Positions 25,931 to 36,939 are shown, numbered from the stretch's first letter. The stretch is 48,265 bases of DNA from Nitrospinales bacterium (GCA_023248535.1 JAHFEJ010000005.1:19456-67720), one strand, 5' to 3'. The notes: generated by a model not told the origin, from the sequence alone. Numbers and translations: made by a program.

Positions 25931-26574
25931 TCATCACGCTTGATGGGCCGGCGGGAAGCGGAAAGAGCACCACCGCGCGCGCATTGGCGAAAAAACTGGG
26001 GGGGGTCTATCTGGATACCGGGGCTATGTACCGCTCGGTGACGTTGATAGCCCTTGAAAGCAAAATAAATCTTGCCGACGCGGTGAAAGTGGACGCCATT
26101 GCCCGCTCGATCGCCATCGATTTTAAGGAATCGGAGAACGGCCAAAAAGTGTTCATCAACGGACGCGATGTCACCGCCGCCATCCGCGCTCCGGAAGTCG
26201 ATGCCAGCGTGTCCACCGTCTCGGCGCACCCCGGCGTCCGGGAAAAAATGGTGGCCCAGCAGCGCAGTATCGCGCAAAAACACAAAACGGTTATTGTGGA
26301 AGGGCGCGACACCGGAAGCGTCGTTTTCCCGAATGCCGACCATAAATTCTTTCTCAACGCCAATCCATCCGAGCGGGGCAAACGGCGGGCTTTGCAGACG
26401 GGGCAAGCTGTAGACAAGGTGCAAGACATTGCAAAACAGATAGTTGAGCGTGATTCCAAGGATTCCAGCCGGTTAGTCTCTCCGCTGGTGGTTCCGTCCG
26501 GCGCGGTTGAAATAGATAATTCCCAATTAAGCCTTGACGAGACTCTACAAAAAATCTTACAATTTCTCGCTTAA
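25927..26574 (+). CDS. cmk: Cytidylate kinase
   Basis: Phosphorylates CMP/dCMP. 215 residues from GTG 25927, which overlaps the tyrA stop. P-loop ITLDGPAGSGKST at the very N-terminus; YLDTGAMYRSVT and the CMP-binding insert with VEGRDTGSVVFPNAD follow, and the lid region has GKRRALQTGQ. The cmk-rpsA pairing is conserved in many bacteria and is seen here with a 46-base gap. Confidence 0.95.
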   Translation: MIITLDGPAGSGKSTTARALAKKLGGVYLDTGAMYRSVTLIALESKINLADAVKVDAIARSIAIDFKESENGQKVFINGRDVTAAIRAPEVDASVSTVSAHPGVREKMVAQQRSIAQKHKTVIVEGRDTGSVVFPNADHKFFLNANPSERGKRRALQTGQAVDKVQDIAKQIVERDSKDSSRLVSPLVVPSGAVEIDNSQLSLDETLQKILQFLA

Positions 26575-26620
26575 TGCGGCAGGCGCCGCAAATATTCAAT
26601 AACAGGAGGTTCTAAACGTA

Positions 26621-28294
<1,674 letters not shown>

Positions 28295-28306
28295 CCGAAC
28301 TGAATA

Positions 28307-29227
28307 ATGGAAAACCCGGCCACTAGCTCCAATAAAAAAGGGCTGCTGGCCGGGTTTATTCTTTTAATAGCCCTTTCCGCGGGCTTCATAGCCCTCATCT
28401 CCATCCTTCCTTTCGGCGGTGGCGGCAGTGAAAAAATCGCTTCCATCGGCAAGGATAAGATCGGCGTGGTCGAAGTCTTCGGCGCCATTATGACCGCCGA
28501 AGAGACCGTGAAGCAGATCAAGGAATACGCCAACGACAAGTCGATCAAGGCCATCATCATCCGCATCGATTCCCCCGGCGGGGCCGTCGCCCCCTCGCAG
28601 GAGATTCACGACGCCATCATCGCCGCGCGGCAGAAGAAAAAAGTGGTCGCCAGCATGGCCACCCTCGGCGCGTCCGGCGGCTATTACATCGCCGTGGCGG
28701 CCGATAAGATCATCTGCAACCCCGGCACGCTCACCGGCTCCATCGGCGTCATCATGAACCTGATGAACGTGCAGGAACTGATGGGGAAGATCGGCGTTCA
28801 GCCGATGGTGGTGAAAAGCGGCGAGTTCAAGGATACCGGCTCCGCCTTCCGCCCAATGACCGACCGCGAAAAGAAGGTGGTGCAGGATATGATCGACGAC
28901 GTGTACGGCCAGTTCGTAGCCGCCGTCGCCAAAGGGCGCAACATGCCCGAAGCGAAGGTGCGCGAGCTTGCCGACGGACGGGTGTATACCGGCAACCAGG
29001 CGAAGAACAACGGCATGGTGGACGCCCTGGGCGGCATGGAAGAGGCGGTGAAACTCACCGCGCAGCTTGCCGGTATCAGCGGCGAACCGGCGCTGGTGCG
29101 CCACGAGGAGAAAATGCTCTGGCTGAAAGAGCTGATGAGCGAAAAAATGGCCGGCAAATTCGATTGGCTGCTCAATGAAGTCGCCGTCCACAAGCCGGGC
29201 GTCTACTACCTCTGGTCGATGAACTGA
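28307..29227 (+). CDS. sppA: Signal peptide peptidase SppA (short form)
   Basis: A membrane-anchored serine protease that degrades cleaved signal peptides. 306 residues, single-domain 36K type. One N-terminal TM (LLAGFILLIALSAGFIALISI). Catalytic dyad Ser123 in GASGGYY and Lys175 in SGEFKDTGS; the 52-residue spacing equals that of the Bacillus enzyme. DSPGGAVAPSQEI is the conserved oxyanion region. In operon with rpsA. Confidence 0.94.
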   Translation: MENPATSSNKKGLLAGFILLIALSAGFIALISILPFGGGGSEKIASIGKDKIGVVEVFGAIMTAEETVKQIKEYANDKSIKAIIIRIDSPGGAVAPSQEIHDAIIAARQKKKVVASMATLGASGGYYIAVAADKIICNPGTLTGSIGVIMNLMNVQELMGKIGVQPMVVKSGEFKDTGSAFRPMTDREKKVVQDMIDDVYGQFVAAVAKGRNMPEAKVRELADGRVYTGNQAKNNGMVDALGGMEEAVKLTAQLAGISGEPALVRHEEKMLWLKELMSEKMAGKFDWLLNEVAVHKPGVYYLWSMN

Positions 29228-29246
29228 CCTCAATCTTTCTTGGTGA

Positions 29247-29292
29247 GTACATGCTCACAGCATGTACATTGGCGCAAAGCGCCGATTGCTTG
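29247..29292 (+). repeat. Two-hairpin repeat unit 1
   Basis: Stem I GTACATGCT-cac-AGCATGTAC (29247-29267), linker ATT, stem II GGCGC-AAA-GCGCC (29271-29283), then GATTGCTTG. It is a direct repeat of unit 2 with compensatory stem changes (see findings). Confidence 0.8.
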
Positions 29293-29321
29293 TCATCCCG
29301 CACTTGATGCAGGATCCAGAC

Positions 29322-29338
29322 ATATTTTCAAAGCTCTC
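29322..29338 (-). repeat. Interspersed intergenic repeat, copy B
   Basis: On the minus strand this 17-base block is identical to 10975-10991 of copy A. It is flanked by CATCCCGCACTTGATG, a sequence style common in bacterial intergenic repeats. Confidence 0.55.
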
Positions 29339-29354
29339 TTATTCCACTTAGTGG

Positions 29355-29401
29355 GTACCCAATTTATTGGGTACATTGGCCCAAAGGGCCGACTTCTCTT
29401 G
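29355..29401 (+). repeat. Two-hairpin repeat unit 2
   Basis: Stem I GTACCCAA-ttta-TTGGGTAC (29355-29374), linker ATT, stem II GGCCC-AAA-GGGCC (29378-29390), then GACTTCTCTTG. Same layout as unit 1 with different stem bases. Bases 29360-29380 also form perfect 21-base inverted arms with 29411-29431. Confidence 0.8.
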
Positions 29402-29435
29402 GCGCTGCACGCCAATGTACCCAATAAATTGTGTA
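29402..29435 (-). repeat. Two-hairpin repeat unit 3, inverted and degenerate
   Basis: On the minus strand a degraded stem I (TACACAA-ttta-TTGGGTA) is followed by ATT and GGCG-tgcag-CGCC. It is the inverted partner of unit 2, which makes the whole 29355-29435 block a potential cruciform. Confidence 0.6.
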
Positions 29436-29448
29436 TTCACCTATATTG

Positions 29449-29494
29449 AAGAAAGTTTTGATAATATTTCTGGGTGCCGGGTTATAAACCCGGC
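29449..29494 (+). repeat. Interspersed intergenic repeat, copy C
   Basis: Bases 29449-29478 match copy A at 24 of 30 positions. It ends in the perfect hairpin GCCGGGTT-ATA-AACCCGGC (29476-29494), in the same place where copy A has its near-palindrome. With units 1-3 it fills most of the 323-base gap between sppA and the deacetylase gene; no gene was seen in that gap. Confidence 0.6.
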
Positions 29495-29550
29495 GCGACA
29501 TCCATAACCAAAGGGTTGGCAAAGGGGCGGCACATACCTATAATCCCCAC

Positions 29551-30471
29551 ATGGGGGTTTGGTATTTCTTTTCGCCGCTATTCCTGGAGCACGATACGGG
29601 GAATCACCCGGAGAACCCGGAGCGGTTACGCGTCATCAACCGTGAGATCGAAAAGCTGATCCCGGTCGAGCAATGGATCGAGCCTGCGGACGCCACCATA
29701 GACCAGATAGCGGCCATTCACGACCGCGAATATATACAGGACGTAGAAAAAGCGTGCGCACTGGGGGCTGATGCGTTGGATATCGACACCCCCATCTGCC
29801 CAAAAAGTTACGCCGCCGCCCTGCGCGCCGCCGGGGCGGCCTGCAACGCGGTGGAGGCCGTTCTTGCGGGGAAAACCAAACACGCATTCTGCGCCGTCCG
29901 CCCGCCGGGGCACCACGCCGAGCAGGCCATCGGCATGGGCTTTTGCCTTTTCAACAACGTCGCTATCGCGGCGCGTTACGCGCAATCGCTTGGGGCGAAC
30001 AAAATAGCCATCGTCGATTGGGACGTTCACCACGGCAACGGTACCCAGCACTCGTTCGAGCGCGACCCATCGGTTCTTTTTATCTCCATCCACCATTGGG
30101 GCATCTATCCCGGAACCGGACACGACCACGAGATCGGCAAGGAGGAGGGGACCGGTTACTCGTTGAATTACCCGTTGCCCGCGTATTCCGGCGACAGCAC
30201 CTATCTCACGCTTTTCGAGCACTCCCTCATTCCGCAGATAAAGAAATTCCACCCCGACCTCATCCTTATTTCCGCGGGGTTCGACGCACACGAAAGCGAT
30301 CCGCTCGGCGGCATGAAAGTCACCGATGACGGTTTTGCCGCCATGACGAAAATGCTGGTCGATGCCGCGGACGAAACGTGCGGCGGAAAGATCGTATCGC
30401 TGCTCGAAGGGGGCTATAATCTGAACACGCTGGGGGCCACGGTGGCCCGCCATGTGAAGGAGCTTATGTAA
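29551..30471 (+). CDS. Histone deacetylase-like / acetoin utilization family deacetylase
   Basis: A 306-residue zinc-dependent amidohydrolase of the arginase/deacetylase fold (class II HDAC-like). Catalytic and zinc motifs: RPPGHHAE (His121-His122), [11 protein letters not shown] (Asp158 and His160 as likely Zn ligands) and [15 protein letters not shown], with a C-terminal LEGGYNL. Bacterial members act on acetyl-lysine, acetylpolyamines or other small amides; the substrate here is unknown. ATG 29551 has no good ribosome site. The stop overlaps the next ATG by one base. Confidence 0.92.
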   Translation: MGVWYFFSPLFLEHDTGNHPENPERLRVINREIEKLIPVEQWIEPADATIDQIAAIHDREYIQDVEKACALGADALDIDTPICPKSYAAALRAAGAACNAVEAVLAGKTKHAFCAVRPPGHHAEQAIGMGFCLFNNVAIAARYAQSLGANKIAIVDWDVHHGNGTQHSFERDPSVLFISIHHWGIYPGTGHDHEIGKEEGTGYSLNYPLPAYSGDSTYLTLFEHSLIPQIKKFHPDLILISAGFDAHESDPLGGMKVTDDGFAAMTKMLVDAADETCGGKIVSLLEGGYNLNTLGATVARHVKELM

Positions 30472-31472
30472 TGCCGCAACAGCCGCTGCTTTCGGTTCAG
30501 AACCTCACGATACAGTTCCGCACGGACGATGGATTGGGCAAAGCGGTCGACGGCGTATCGTTCGACCTTTATCCCAACGAAACGCTCGGCATCGTGGGGG
30601 AGAGCGGCTGCGGCAAGACGGTGACCGCCCTTTCCATCCTGCGGCTTATCCAAAGCCCCCCCGGCGAGATTTCATCGGGCAAGATACTGTTTGACGGCAC
30701 GGACATTCTCACGCTGAACGAAAACGAGCTGCGCGCCATACGGGGCAACCGCATAGCGATGGTCTTTCAGGAGCCGATGACCGCCCTCAATCCCGTCTTC
30801 ACCATCGGCGATCAGATAGGTGAGGTGTTCCGCATTCATCAAAAATCATCGAAGGCCGAGGCGCGTGCCAAGTCAATCGAGATGCTCCGCCAGGTGGGCA
30901 TCCCCGACCCGGAAAAGCGGGTGGACGAATACCCGCATCAGTTGAGCGGCGGCATGCGGCAGCGCGCCATGATAGCGATGGCGCTTGGCTGCAAGCCGGT
31001 CATTTTGATAGCCGACGAGCCGACAACCGCGCTGGATGTCACCATTCAGGCGCAGATACTCGACCTGATGGACGAGTTGAAGCGGAAATTTGACGCGTCG
31101 ATCATCCTCATCACGCACGATTTAGGGGTGGTGGCGAATTACGCTCAGCGGATCGCGGTGATGTACGCCGGGAAGATCGTGGAAAGCTGCACGGTATCGC
31201 AGATTTTTTCCAACCCGAAACATCCCTACACGGTCGGGCTGATGGAATCGATCCCCGCCATTCAGGATGAGGGGGACAAGCCGGTGCGGCTGCGCGAGAT
31301 AAAGGGGATTGTGCCGCCGTTGCACGACATGCCGCCAGGGTGCCCCTTTCACCCGCGTTGCCACAGAAGATTCGAGCCTTGCGATAAAGAAACGCCGCAG
31401 CTGCTGGAGGTGGGCGCCGGCCACTTGTGCGCATGCCATCTCCACATCGGTTGTGTAAAGCCGCCTGCCTGA
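30471..31472 (+). CDS. Oligopeptide/dipeptide ABC transporter ATP-binding protein (OppD-like)
   Basis: A 333-residue ABC ATPase with Walker [10 protein letters not shown]-loop [12 protein letters not shown], signature LSGGMRQR, Walker [13 protein letters not shown] and switch ITHDLG. The C-terminal Cys-rich extension ([21 protein letters not shown]) is typical of the Opp/Dpp subfamily and may bind an Fe-S cluster. It overlaps the deacetylase stop by one base. No permease, OppF or binding protein follows; the next gene is convergent, so the rest of the transporter must be elsewhere. Confidence 0.93.
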   Translation: MPQQPLLSVQNLTIQFRTDDGLGKAVDGVSFDLYPNETLGIVGESGCGKTVTALSILRLIQSPPGEISSGKILFDGTDILTLNENELRAIRGNRIAMVFQEPMTALNPVFTIGDQIGEVFRIHQKSSKAEARAKSIEMLRQVGIPDPEKRVDEYPHQLSGGMRQRAMIAMALGCKPVILIADEPTTALDVTIQAQILDLMDELKRKFDASIILITHDLGVVANYAQRIAVMYAGKIVESCTVSQIFSNPKHPYTVGLMESIPAIQDEGDKPVRLREIKGIVPPLHDMPPGCPFHPRCHRRFEPCDKETPQLLEVGAGHLCACHLHIGCVKPPA

Positions 31473-31499
31473 TATTCTTCTTTCCGCATCCCGTGGACA

Positions 31500-32381
31500 T
31501 TACAGGGTAACGGTCGCCAGCACCTCGTTCCCTTTTCCCAGATATTCAAGGCGGTCGAAACTCATCATGCGGGACATGGCAATCCCGCGTCCATGGCTGT
31601 CGCAGGCCCGTTCCGAACTGATCTCAAGGTATGAACGCCAATCGAACCCCCTTCCCTCATCCCTGATAAGAAACCGTATCTCGCCGATTTTCTTTTCGTA
31701 TTCCAGCCTGACCTTCTTTCCGGCATTTTCGGGCAATGTGGCCCGGCGGTCTAATTCCTTCCGATAGCTGTCGGCCGCGATCAACTTCGATTTTTCGTTG
31801 TAACTCATGCCGAGACTGCCATATTCGACAGCGTTCAACAGAAGTTCCGACAGCCCGACCGCGACCATAGCCGGATTGGGACAGTTCTGGGCCAACAGGC
31901 TGGATAATATCCGCGTTTCGTCGACGGTGCGGATGCCAAACCGGCCGTTCTCGATATAGGTGACAAAAGCCGCAATTTCACGGGCCTCATGTTTTACCGC
32001 GCTGTACCGCGAATAATCGTTAACCGCGGTTTTCACTATGGCAAGCAGGGTTTCTTGCAAAAACGGTTTCGTAAGATAGTAGTAGGCGCCCGCTTTAAGT
32101 CCTTCAAGAATCTCTTCCCTGGAGTCTTTGGCCGTCTCCATGATTACCGGCAAGGTTTGCAAAGCGGCGTCGCTTTTAATGTGTTTGAGGACTTCCAGCC
32201 CTTCCATACGCGGCATCGCGCGGTCAAGGATAATGGCGTGGAATTGGTCGGGATTTGCACGCAGGGCGGTTAATGCATCCAGGCCATTGTTGTATGATTC
32301 CGTTTTGTAATCGGCGGCGGTCAACGTTTTTTCGATCCGGAGCCGAGTTGTGTCATCGTCCTCTGCTATCAGTATTTTCAT
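31500..32381 (-). CDS. Response regulator with anti-sigma-type ATPase output domain
   Basis: A 293-residue protein: a receiver domain (residues 1-120) with AEDDD at the acidic pocket, phosphoacceptor Asp53 in IILDRAMPRMEG, Thr in METAKDS and Lys in YYLTKPF. A C-terminal HATPase_c_2/RsbW-like domain follows (VGLSELLLNAVEYGSLGM, IRDEGRGFDW, HGRGIAMSRMM). Such outputs act as anti-sigma or serine kinases rather than DNA-binding regulators. The ATG overlaps the stop of the hybrid kinase by 4 bases (ATGA), so the kinase is its probable phosphodonor. Confidence 0.92.
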   Translation of the reverse strand: MKILIAEDDDTTRLRIEKTLTAADYKTESYNNGLDALTALRANPDQFHAIILDRAMPRMEGLEVLKHIKSDAALQTLPVIMETAKDSREEILEGLKAGAYYYLTKPFLQETLLAIVKTAVNDYSRYSAVKHEAREIAAFVTYIENGRFGIRTVDETRILSSLLAQNCPNPAMVAVGLSELLLNAVEYGSLGMSYNEKSKLIAADSYRKELDRRATLPENAGKKVRLEYEKKIGEIRFLIRDEGRGFDWRSYLEISSERACDSHGRGIAMSRMMSFDRLEYLGKGNEVLATVTL

Positions 32382-35300
32382 TTCATCCCCCTTCCCGAAA
32401 TACCGGCTAAGACCGTTTTCAGTTTTTCAATTTCTTTTTCCAGGATGTTATACGGTACGGCCGCTTCTTTGCAACGCCCATTCAAGGCTTCAATCTCAAG
32501 CCGGGCGGAAACCGTGTATGCGCTGTTGGGGCCGAAATTGGAGAGCGCCCCTTTAAGCTTGTGGGCGGCGGCGGATAGCATTTCCATATCATTCCGCCTG
32601 ACGCCTTCCCGCACGGCGTCCATGTAGGTATCAACGCCGGTCAAAAACGACGCGGCCACATACTTCAATAATTCTTCGTCCCCGCTGAGTTGGTCGAGCG
32701 CCATTTTCCGGAACCCCTCAAAATCGGTTTCAGTCCCGCTTGGCCGGCCGGCATCAAGCTCCCTGCGGATTGGTTGTCCTCCGCCCGCGATATTATCGAT
32801 GGCATCCCGCAGGTCTCTCCCCTTTACCGGCTTGGAGATATAGGAATCCATACCGACACTTAAACATTTATCCTTGTCCTTTTTGAATGCGAGGGCCGTA
32901 AGGCCGATGATGGGAATATGCGCACCCGTTTTTTTCTCCATTTCCCGTATCGCCGCCGTTGCCTGGAATCCGTCCATCTCCGGCATGTTGACGTCCATCA
33001 GAATCAATCCAAAGGCTTTTCCGGAATACATATCCACCGCTTCTTTGCCGTTGTTGGCGATGGTGACTTCGTGCCCGAAACCTTCCAGCATTTTTACCGC
33101 CACTTTCTGGTTTATCGGGTCGTCTTCGACAAGGAGTATTTTCAGGGACACCGCCGACTTCCCCTTAACCGGGGCATCCTCCGATTTGCGCGGCATCGGG
33201 GCAGACAAGGCATCGTTCTTTATAGTTCCTTTTTCAACAAGCACTTTAATGATTTTGTTATAAAGAGCCGATCTTTTGACCGGTTTTACCAGGTAATGGC
33301 TTATTCCCACTTCTTTGCTTTGTGCAATATGTCCATCGCGGTTATCGGAGGTAAGCATCATGATGGATACCCCAGCCAACGCGGGATTTGCCCGCACCCG
33401 CCGGGCGACCTCAAAACCGTCCATCTCCGGCATGCGGCAATCGAGGAGTATCAAATCGAATGGGGCCGCCGCGGTTTTGGGACTGCCGAGCAGCGATAAT
33501 GCGCCCTTTCCGCCGGATGCCTCGAAAACCACCGTTCCCCAACTGCCAAGTGCTTCCCGCAGGATCAACCGGTTGGTTGCATTGTCATCCACTATCAGCA
33601 CCTTTAGGCCGAACAAGGCCGACGCATTCGCCGCCACATGTTCTCCGGTCTTTTCCTTTTCCGCCCCGATGTTAAATTGAGCGGTGAAATTAAATGTGCT
33701 TCCTTTTCCCAGGGAGCTTTCCACCCACATTCTGCCCCCCATTTTTTCGGCCAGCTTTTTCGATATGGTCAGGCCAAGGCCCGTCCCGCCGTATTTCCGG
33801 GTTGTGGACGAATCGGCCTGGGTGAAATCCTCAAAAATGGTTTCCTGTTTGCTTTTATCGATTCCTATTCCGGTATCCATCACGGAAAACAGCAGCGTGG
33901 CGCTATTGGCTCGTTTTTCATGCAACCCGACTTCAATGAAGACTTCCCCCCCTTCGGTGAACTTGACCGCGTTCCCCATAAGGTTGACCAGTATCTGCCG
34001 CAGCCGGTTCGGATCTCCGATAAGGTTTACCGGGACTTCGTCCCACACATGGCAATTCAGCTCAAGTTTTTTGGAGTGCGCCCGGATGGCCATTATTTCG
34101 CATACCCTGTCAATAAGGTCTTGCAGGTCAAATTCCATATTCTCAAGCTCAAGATGCCCCGCTTCGATTTTGGAAAGATCCAATATGTCATCTATAAGCC
34201 GTAACAGGTTATCCCCGGCGTTTTGGAATATCCCCACATATTCTTCCTGTTCCCGGGTAAGGTTGGTCTGTTTTAAAAGGTCCGCCATTCCGATAATGGC
34301 ATTCATCGGCGTCCGTATTTCATGGCTCATCGAAGCCAGAAATTCGCTCTTGGCCTGGTTGGCAAGTTCCGCCCCCTCTTTTGCGACGCGAAGCATCTCT
34401 TCCGCCTGTTTCCTTTCGGAAATATCGCTCACCACGGATACGAATTGAATAATGTTGCCCGCCTCATCCCTTACGGCGCTGATGGAAGTGTCTTGCGCGT
34501 ATAAACCGCCGTCCTTGCGTTTGTTCCATATTTCACCTCTCCATAATCCTTCCTTAAGAAGGCCGGCCCACATCCCTTGATAAAATGCCTGATCATGTTT
34601 TCCCGATTTCAGGATGCTGGGATTTTGCCCGATAACTTCGCTGGCGCTATAGCCGGTAATTTTCTCAAAAGCCTTGTTGACCGATTGTATCAAGCCGGAC
34701 TCATCCGCGATGATGATGCCTTCCGCGGTGTTATCAAACACCGTGGTATGGAGCTTTAACTTCTCTTCCATTTTCTTCCGGCTGGAAATATCGCGCGCGA
34801 AGGAGATAACGGTATTCCCGCCGTTGAGCGTAAAAAGGTTGGCGTTGACCTCCACCGGTATTTCCCGTCCGTCTTTGGTGACATGAACACTTTCAACCAG
34901 CAGGGTTTTTTTTGCCATGAGCGTTTTGAGGAGGCCGGGAAGATTCACGCCCGCCTTCGAGTCCCTTTTGGTGAGGGCTTTTGGGGAAATGTGGCTGAAC
35001 TCTTCCCTGGAATACCCGTATCTGCGGCAGGCAATATCGTTGACTTCGATAAAATTGCCGAATACGCCGTTATCGCCGATTGGCGAAACCAATATGGCGT
35101 CGTTGGCGCTTTCAAAAAACGAGCGGTAGCGCTTTTCGTTTTCATACTTCGCCTCTTCGGCTTCTTTCCGCTCTTTGTCCGCCTTTATTAATTCGTCCAT
35201 CGTTGCTTCCAGCCGCTGGTTTGTGATCTGCACCTCCCGTGTGCGGCGTTGCAACTGGTATACAAGCATGTTGATAATGCCCGCCGAAAACAGGAAAATC

Positions 35301-35620
35301 GTGAGGATGGGAAGGTGGATAAGCGGGGATTTCAGCGTCCAAAACGGCGGCATAAATATGTAATGTCCCGTGATGAGGCTCATCGCCACCACCAGAATTC
35401 CCGGCCCCACGCCGCAGAAGTAGGCCGTAATCGCCATGGCCGGATAAAAAGTCAGAAACGCCAGGCCATCTTCCACCGGGAACATGAGAAGACGGATGGC
35501 CAAAGAAACGGCGAATATCATTGCCGCCAACAGGTATCGCATCCACGGTTTCATGGACTGAAACGGTTTGAACATACCGCTAACCGGCATTTTATCCGAC
35601 ATTTCCCGGATGGCAACCAT
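32378..35620 (-). CDS. Hybrid sensor histidine kinase (DUF4118-PAS-PAS-HisKA-HATPase-REC-REC-HPt)
   Basis: A 1080-residue membrane phosphorelay kinase. ATG 35620 lies 7 bases after AAGGA. Order: a DUF4118/KdpD-like membrane region (YLLAAMIFAVSLAIRLLMF to about residue 115), coiled coil, two PAS domains (about 160-410), HisKA with SHEIRTP (His433), HATPase (NLMGNAVKFT, DTGIGI, GGTGLGL), receiver 1 (LLDCRMPEMDG, Asp727), receiver 2 (LMDVNMPEMDG, Asp876) and an HPt domain with AHKLKGAL (His1020). All phosphotransfer residues are intact. Paired with the overlapping anti-sigma-type response regulator, it looks like a complete relay toward a sigma-factor switch. Confidence 0.94.
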   Translation of the reverse strand: MVAIREMSDKMPVSGMFKPFQSMKPWMRYLLAAMIFAVSLAIRLLMFPVEDGLAFLTFYPAMAITAYFCGVGPGILVVAMSLITGHYIFMPPFWTLKSPLIHLPILTIFLFSAGIINMLVYQLQRRTREVQITNQRLEATMDELIKADKERKEAEEAKYENEKRYRSFFESANDAILVSPIGDNGVFGNFIEVNDIACRRYGYSREEFSHISPKALTKRDSKAGVNLPGLLKTLMAKKTLLVESVHVTKDGREIPVEVNANLFTLNGGNTVISFARDISSRKKMEEKLKLHTTVFDNTAEGIIIADESGLIQSVNKAFEKITGYSASEVIGQNPSILKSGKHDQAFYQGMWAGLLKEGLWRGEIWNKRKDGGLYAQDTSISAVRDEAGNIIQFVSVVSDISERKQAEEMLRVAKEGAELANQAKSEFLASMSHEIRTPMNAIIGMADLLKQTNLTREQEEYVGIFQNAGDNLLRLIDDILDLSKIEAGHLELENMEFDLQDLIDRVCEIMAIRAHSKKLELNCHVWDEVPVNLIGDPNRLRQILVNLMGNAVKFTEGGEVFIEVGLHEKRANSATLLFSVMDTGIGIDKSKQETIFEDFTQADSSTTRKYGGTGLGLTISKKLAEKMGGRMWVESSLGKGSTFNFTAQFNIGAEKEKTGEHVAANASALFGLKVLIVDDNATNRLILREALGSWGTVVFEASGGKGALSLLGSPKTAAAPFDLILLDCRMPEMDGFEVARRVRANPALAGVSIMMLTSDNRDGHIAQSKEVGISHYLVKPVKRSALYNKIIKVLVEKGTIKNDALSAPMPRKSEDAPVKGKSAVSLKILLVEDDPINQKVAVKMLEGFGHEVTIANNGKEAVDMYSGKAFGLILMDVNMPEMDGFQATAAIREMEKKTGAHIPIIGLTALAFKKDKDKCLSVGMDSYISKPVKGRDLRDAIDNIAGGGQPIRRELDAGRPSGTETDFEGFRKMALDQLSGDEELLKYVAASFLTGVDTYMDAVREGVRRNDMEMLSAAAHKLKGALSNFGPNSAYTVSARLEIEALNGRCKEAAVPYNILEKEIEKLKTVLAGISGRGMK

Positions 35621-35733
35621 GTTCAATTCCTTGGCTGAAGGACCGGCCCGCTATCACCGTTCCGGCCTATTCCGTCAATGACGGGGGACGGGAAAGCGGC
35701 TCCTTTGAAACCGCCGGGTGTCGGGCGCCGCCA

Positions 35734-36852
35734 TCAGCGGCCGGGCGGGTCGGGAATGGTTTTGAGGAACTCCAGATTGCTCTTGGCCTGGCCGAATTTT
35801 TCAAGGAACATCTTGTATTTTTCGCCGCGGCGGTCGTCCAGCAGGGCGCGCCGCAGCATGGCGGATTTGCGCAACACTTCGGACGACAGCAGTTTTTCCT
35901 CTTTGCGGGTGCCCGACTTCTGGAAGTCGATGGCGGGGAATATCCGCTGGTCGGCAAAATTGCGATCCAGCACGATTTCGCTATTGCCGGTCCCCTTGAA
36001 TTCCTGGAATATCAGTTCATCCATCCGGCTACCGGTGTCAACAAGGATGCTGGCGATGATGGTCAGGCTGCCGCCGTGCTCGATGTTCCGGGCGGAACCG
36101 TAGAATTTGCGCGGGAATTCCAGCGCGCCGGCGGAAAGGCCGCCGGACATCGTTTTGCCCCGGCTGTCGAAATCGCGGTTAAAGGCTCGTCCCATGCGGG
36201 TAAGCGAGTCGATCATAAGCACCACGTCGCGTCCCGCTTCAACCAGGCTTTTGGCCCGTTCAAAGACCATGTACGACGCGCGGATATGTTCTTTCTGGGG
36301 CTGGTCGAAATCGGTCGCCACCACTTCGCCGCCCACGGCGCGGCGGAAGTGGGTGCTTTCCTCGGGGCGTTCATCGATAAGGAAAATGATCAGGTGCGCG
36401 TCCGGGTTGTTCGTTTTGATCCCCTTGCTGATGTTTTCGATGATGGTGGTTTTTCCGCTCTTGGGAGGGGCCACGATCAGCATCCGCTGTCCTTTGCCGA
36501 CGGGGATGAACATGTCGATGATGCGGGTGTCCAGCGGCTGCTGGCCGGTTTCCAGCCGGAACTGGTCAAGCGGGTCGATGGCGGTGAGCCGCGCGAAGGG
36601 GATGCGCCCCGCCGCGTCCTGCGGATCCCGCCCGTCGATCAGGTCGACCTTTTCGATGGATATGTTCGGCTGGTTTTTTAGCGCTTTGCCGCTGCCGGTG
36701 ATATGCATGCCGGTTTTCAGGCGCAACTGCTGCACCAGTTTGGGCGAAATGTACGGATCCTGCGGCGAAATCCGGAACCCGCTTTCGATGTCGCGCAGGA
36801 AGCCGTAGCCTTTTTGAACTATTTCAAGTACACCCGATACGGAATTTTCCAC
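35734..36852 (-). CDS. rho: Transcription termination factor Rho, short form
   Basis: A 372-residue hexameric RNA helicase. GTG 36852 is the likely start because a TAA lies in frame just upstream. The protein begins at the cold-shock-like RNA-binding domain (GVLEIVQKGYGFLRD, QDPYISPKLVQQLRLKTGM) and lacks the roughly 45-residue Rho_N helical domain of the E. coli protein. Walker A is APPKSGKTT, with FLIDERPEE and LMIDSLTRMGRAFN. The secondary RNA-site loops are diverged: the Q-loop/R-loop region reads RGKTMSGGLSAGALEFPRKFYGSARN where E. coli has [24 protein letters not shown]. It could be the sole Rho or a paralogue. It follows fliN after a terminator. Confidence 0.93.
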   Translation of the reverse strand: MENSVSGVLEIVQKGYGFLRDIESGFRISPQDPYISPKLVQQLRLKTGMHITGSGKALKNQPNISIEKVDLIDGRDPQDAAGRIPFARLTAIDPLDQFRLETGQQPLDTRIIDMFIPVGKGQRMLIVAPPKSGKTTIIENISKGIKTNNPDAHLIIFLIDERPEESTHFRRAVGGEVVATDFDQPQKEHIRASYMVFERAKSLVEAGRDVVLMIDSLTRMGRAFNRDFDSRGKTMSGGLSAGALEFPRKFYGSARNIEHGGSLTIIASILVDTGSRMDELIFQEFKGTGNSEIVLDRNFADQRIFPAIDFQKSGTRKEEKLLSSEVLRKSAMLRRALLDDRRGEKYKMFLEKFGQAKSNLEFLKTIPDPPGR

Positions 36853-36916
36853 GTGAATAAAGCCTTTTTATATAAAAACGTTCTCAAGTTTGCGCGCATT
36901 TTCAGGGCGCGCGGTA

Positions 36917-36939
36917 AAATGCGGGGCGCCACGCCCCGC
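36917..36939 (-). terminator. Rho-independent terminator after fliN
   Basis: On the minus strand GCGGGGCG-TGG-CGCCCCGC is followed by ATTTTACC: an 8-bp GC stem with a short T-run, 16 bases after the fliN stop. It separates fliLMN from rho. Confidence 0.72.
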
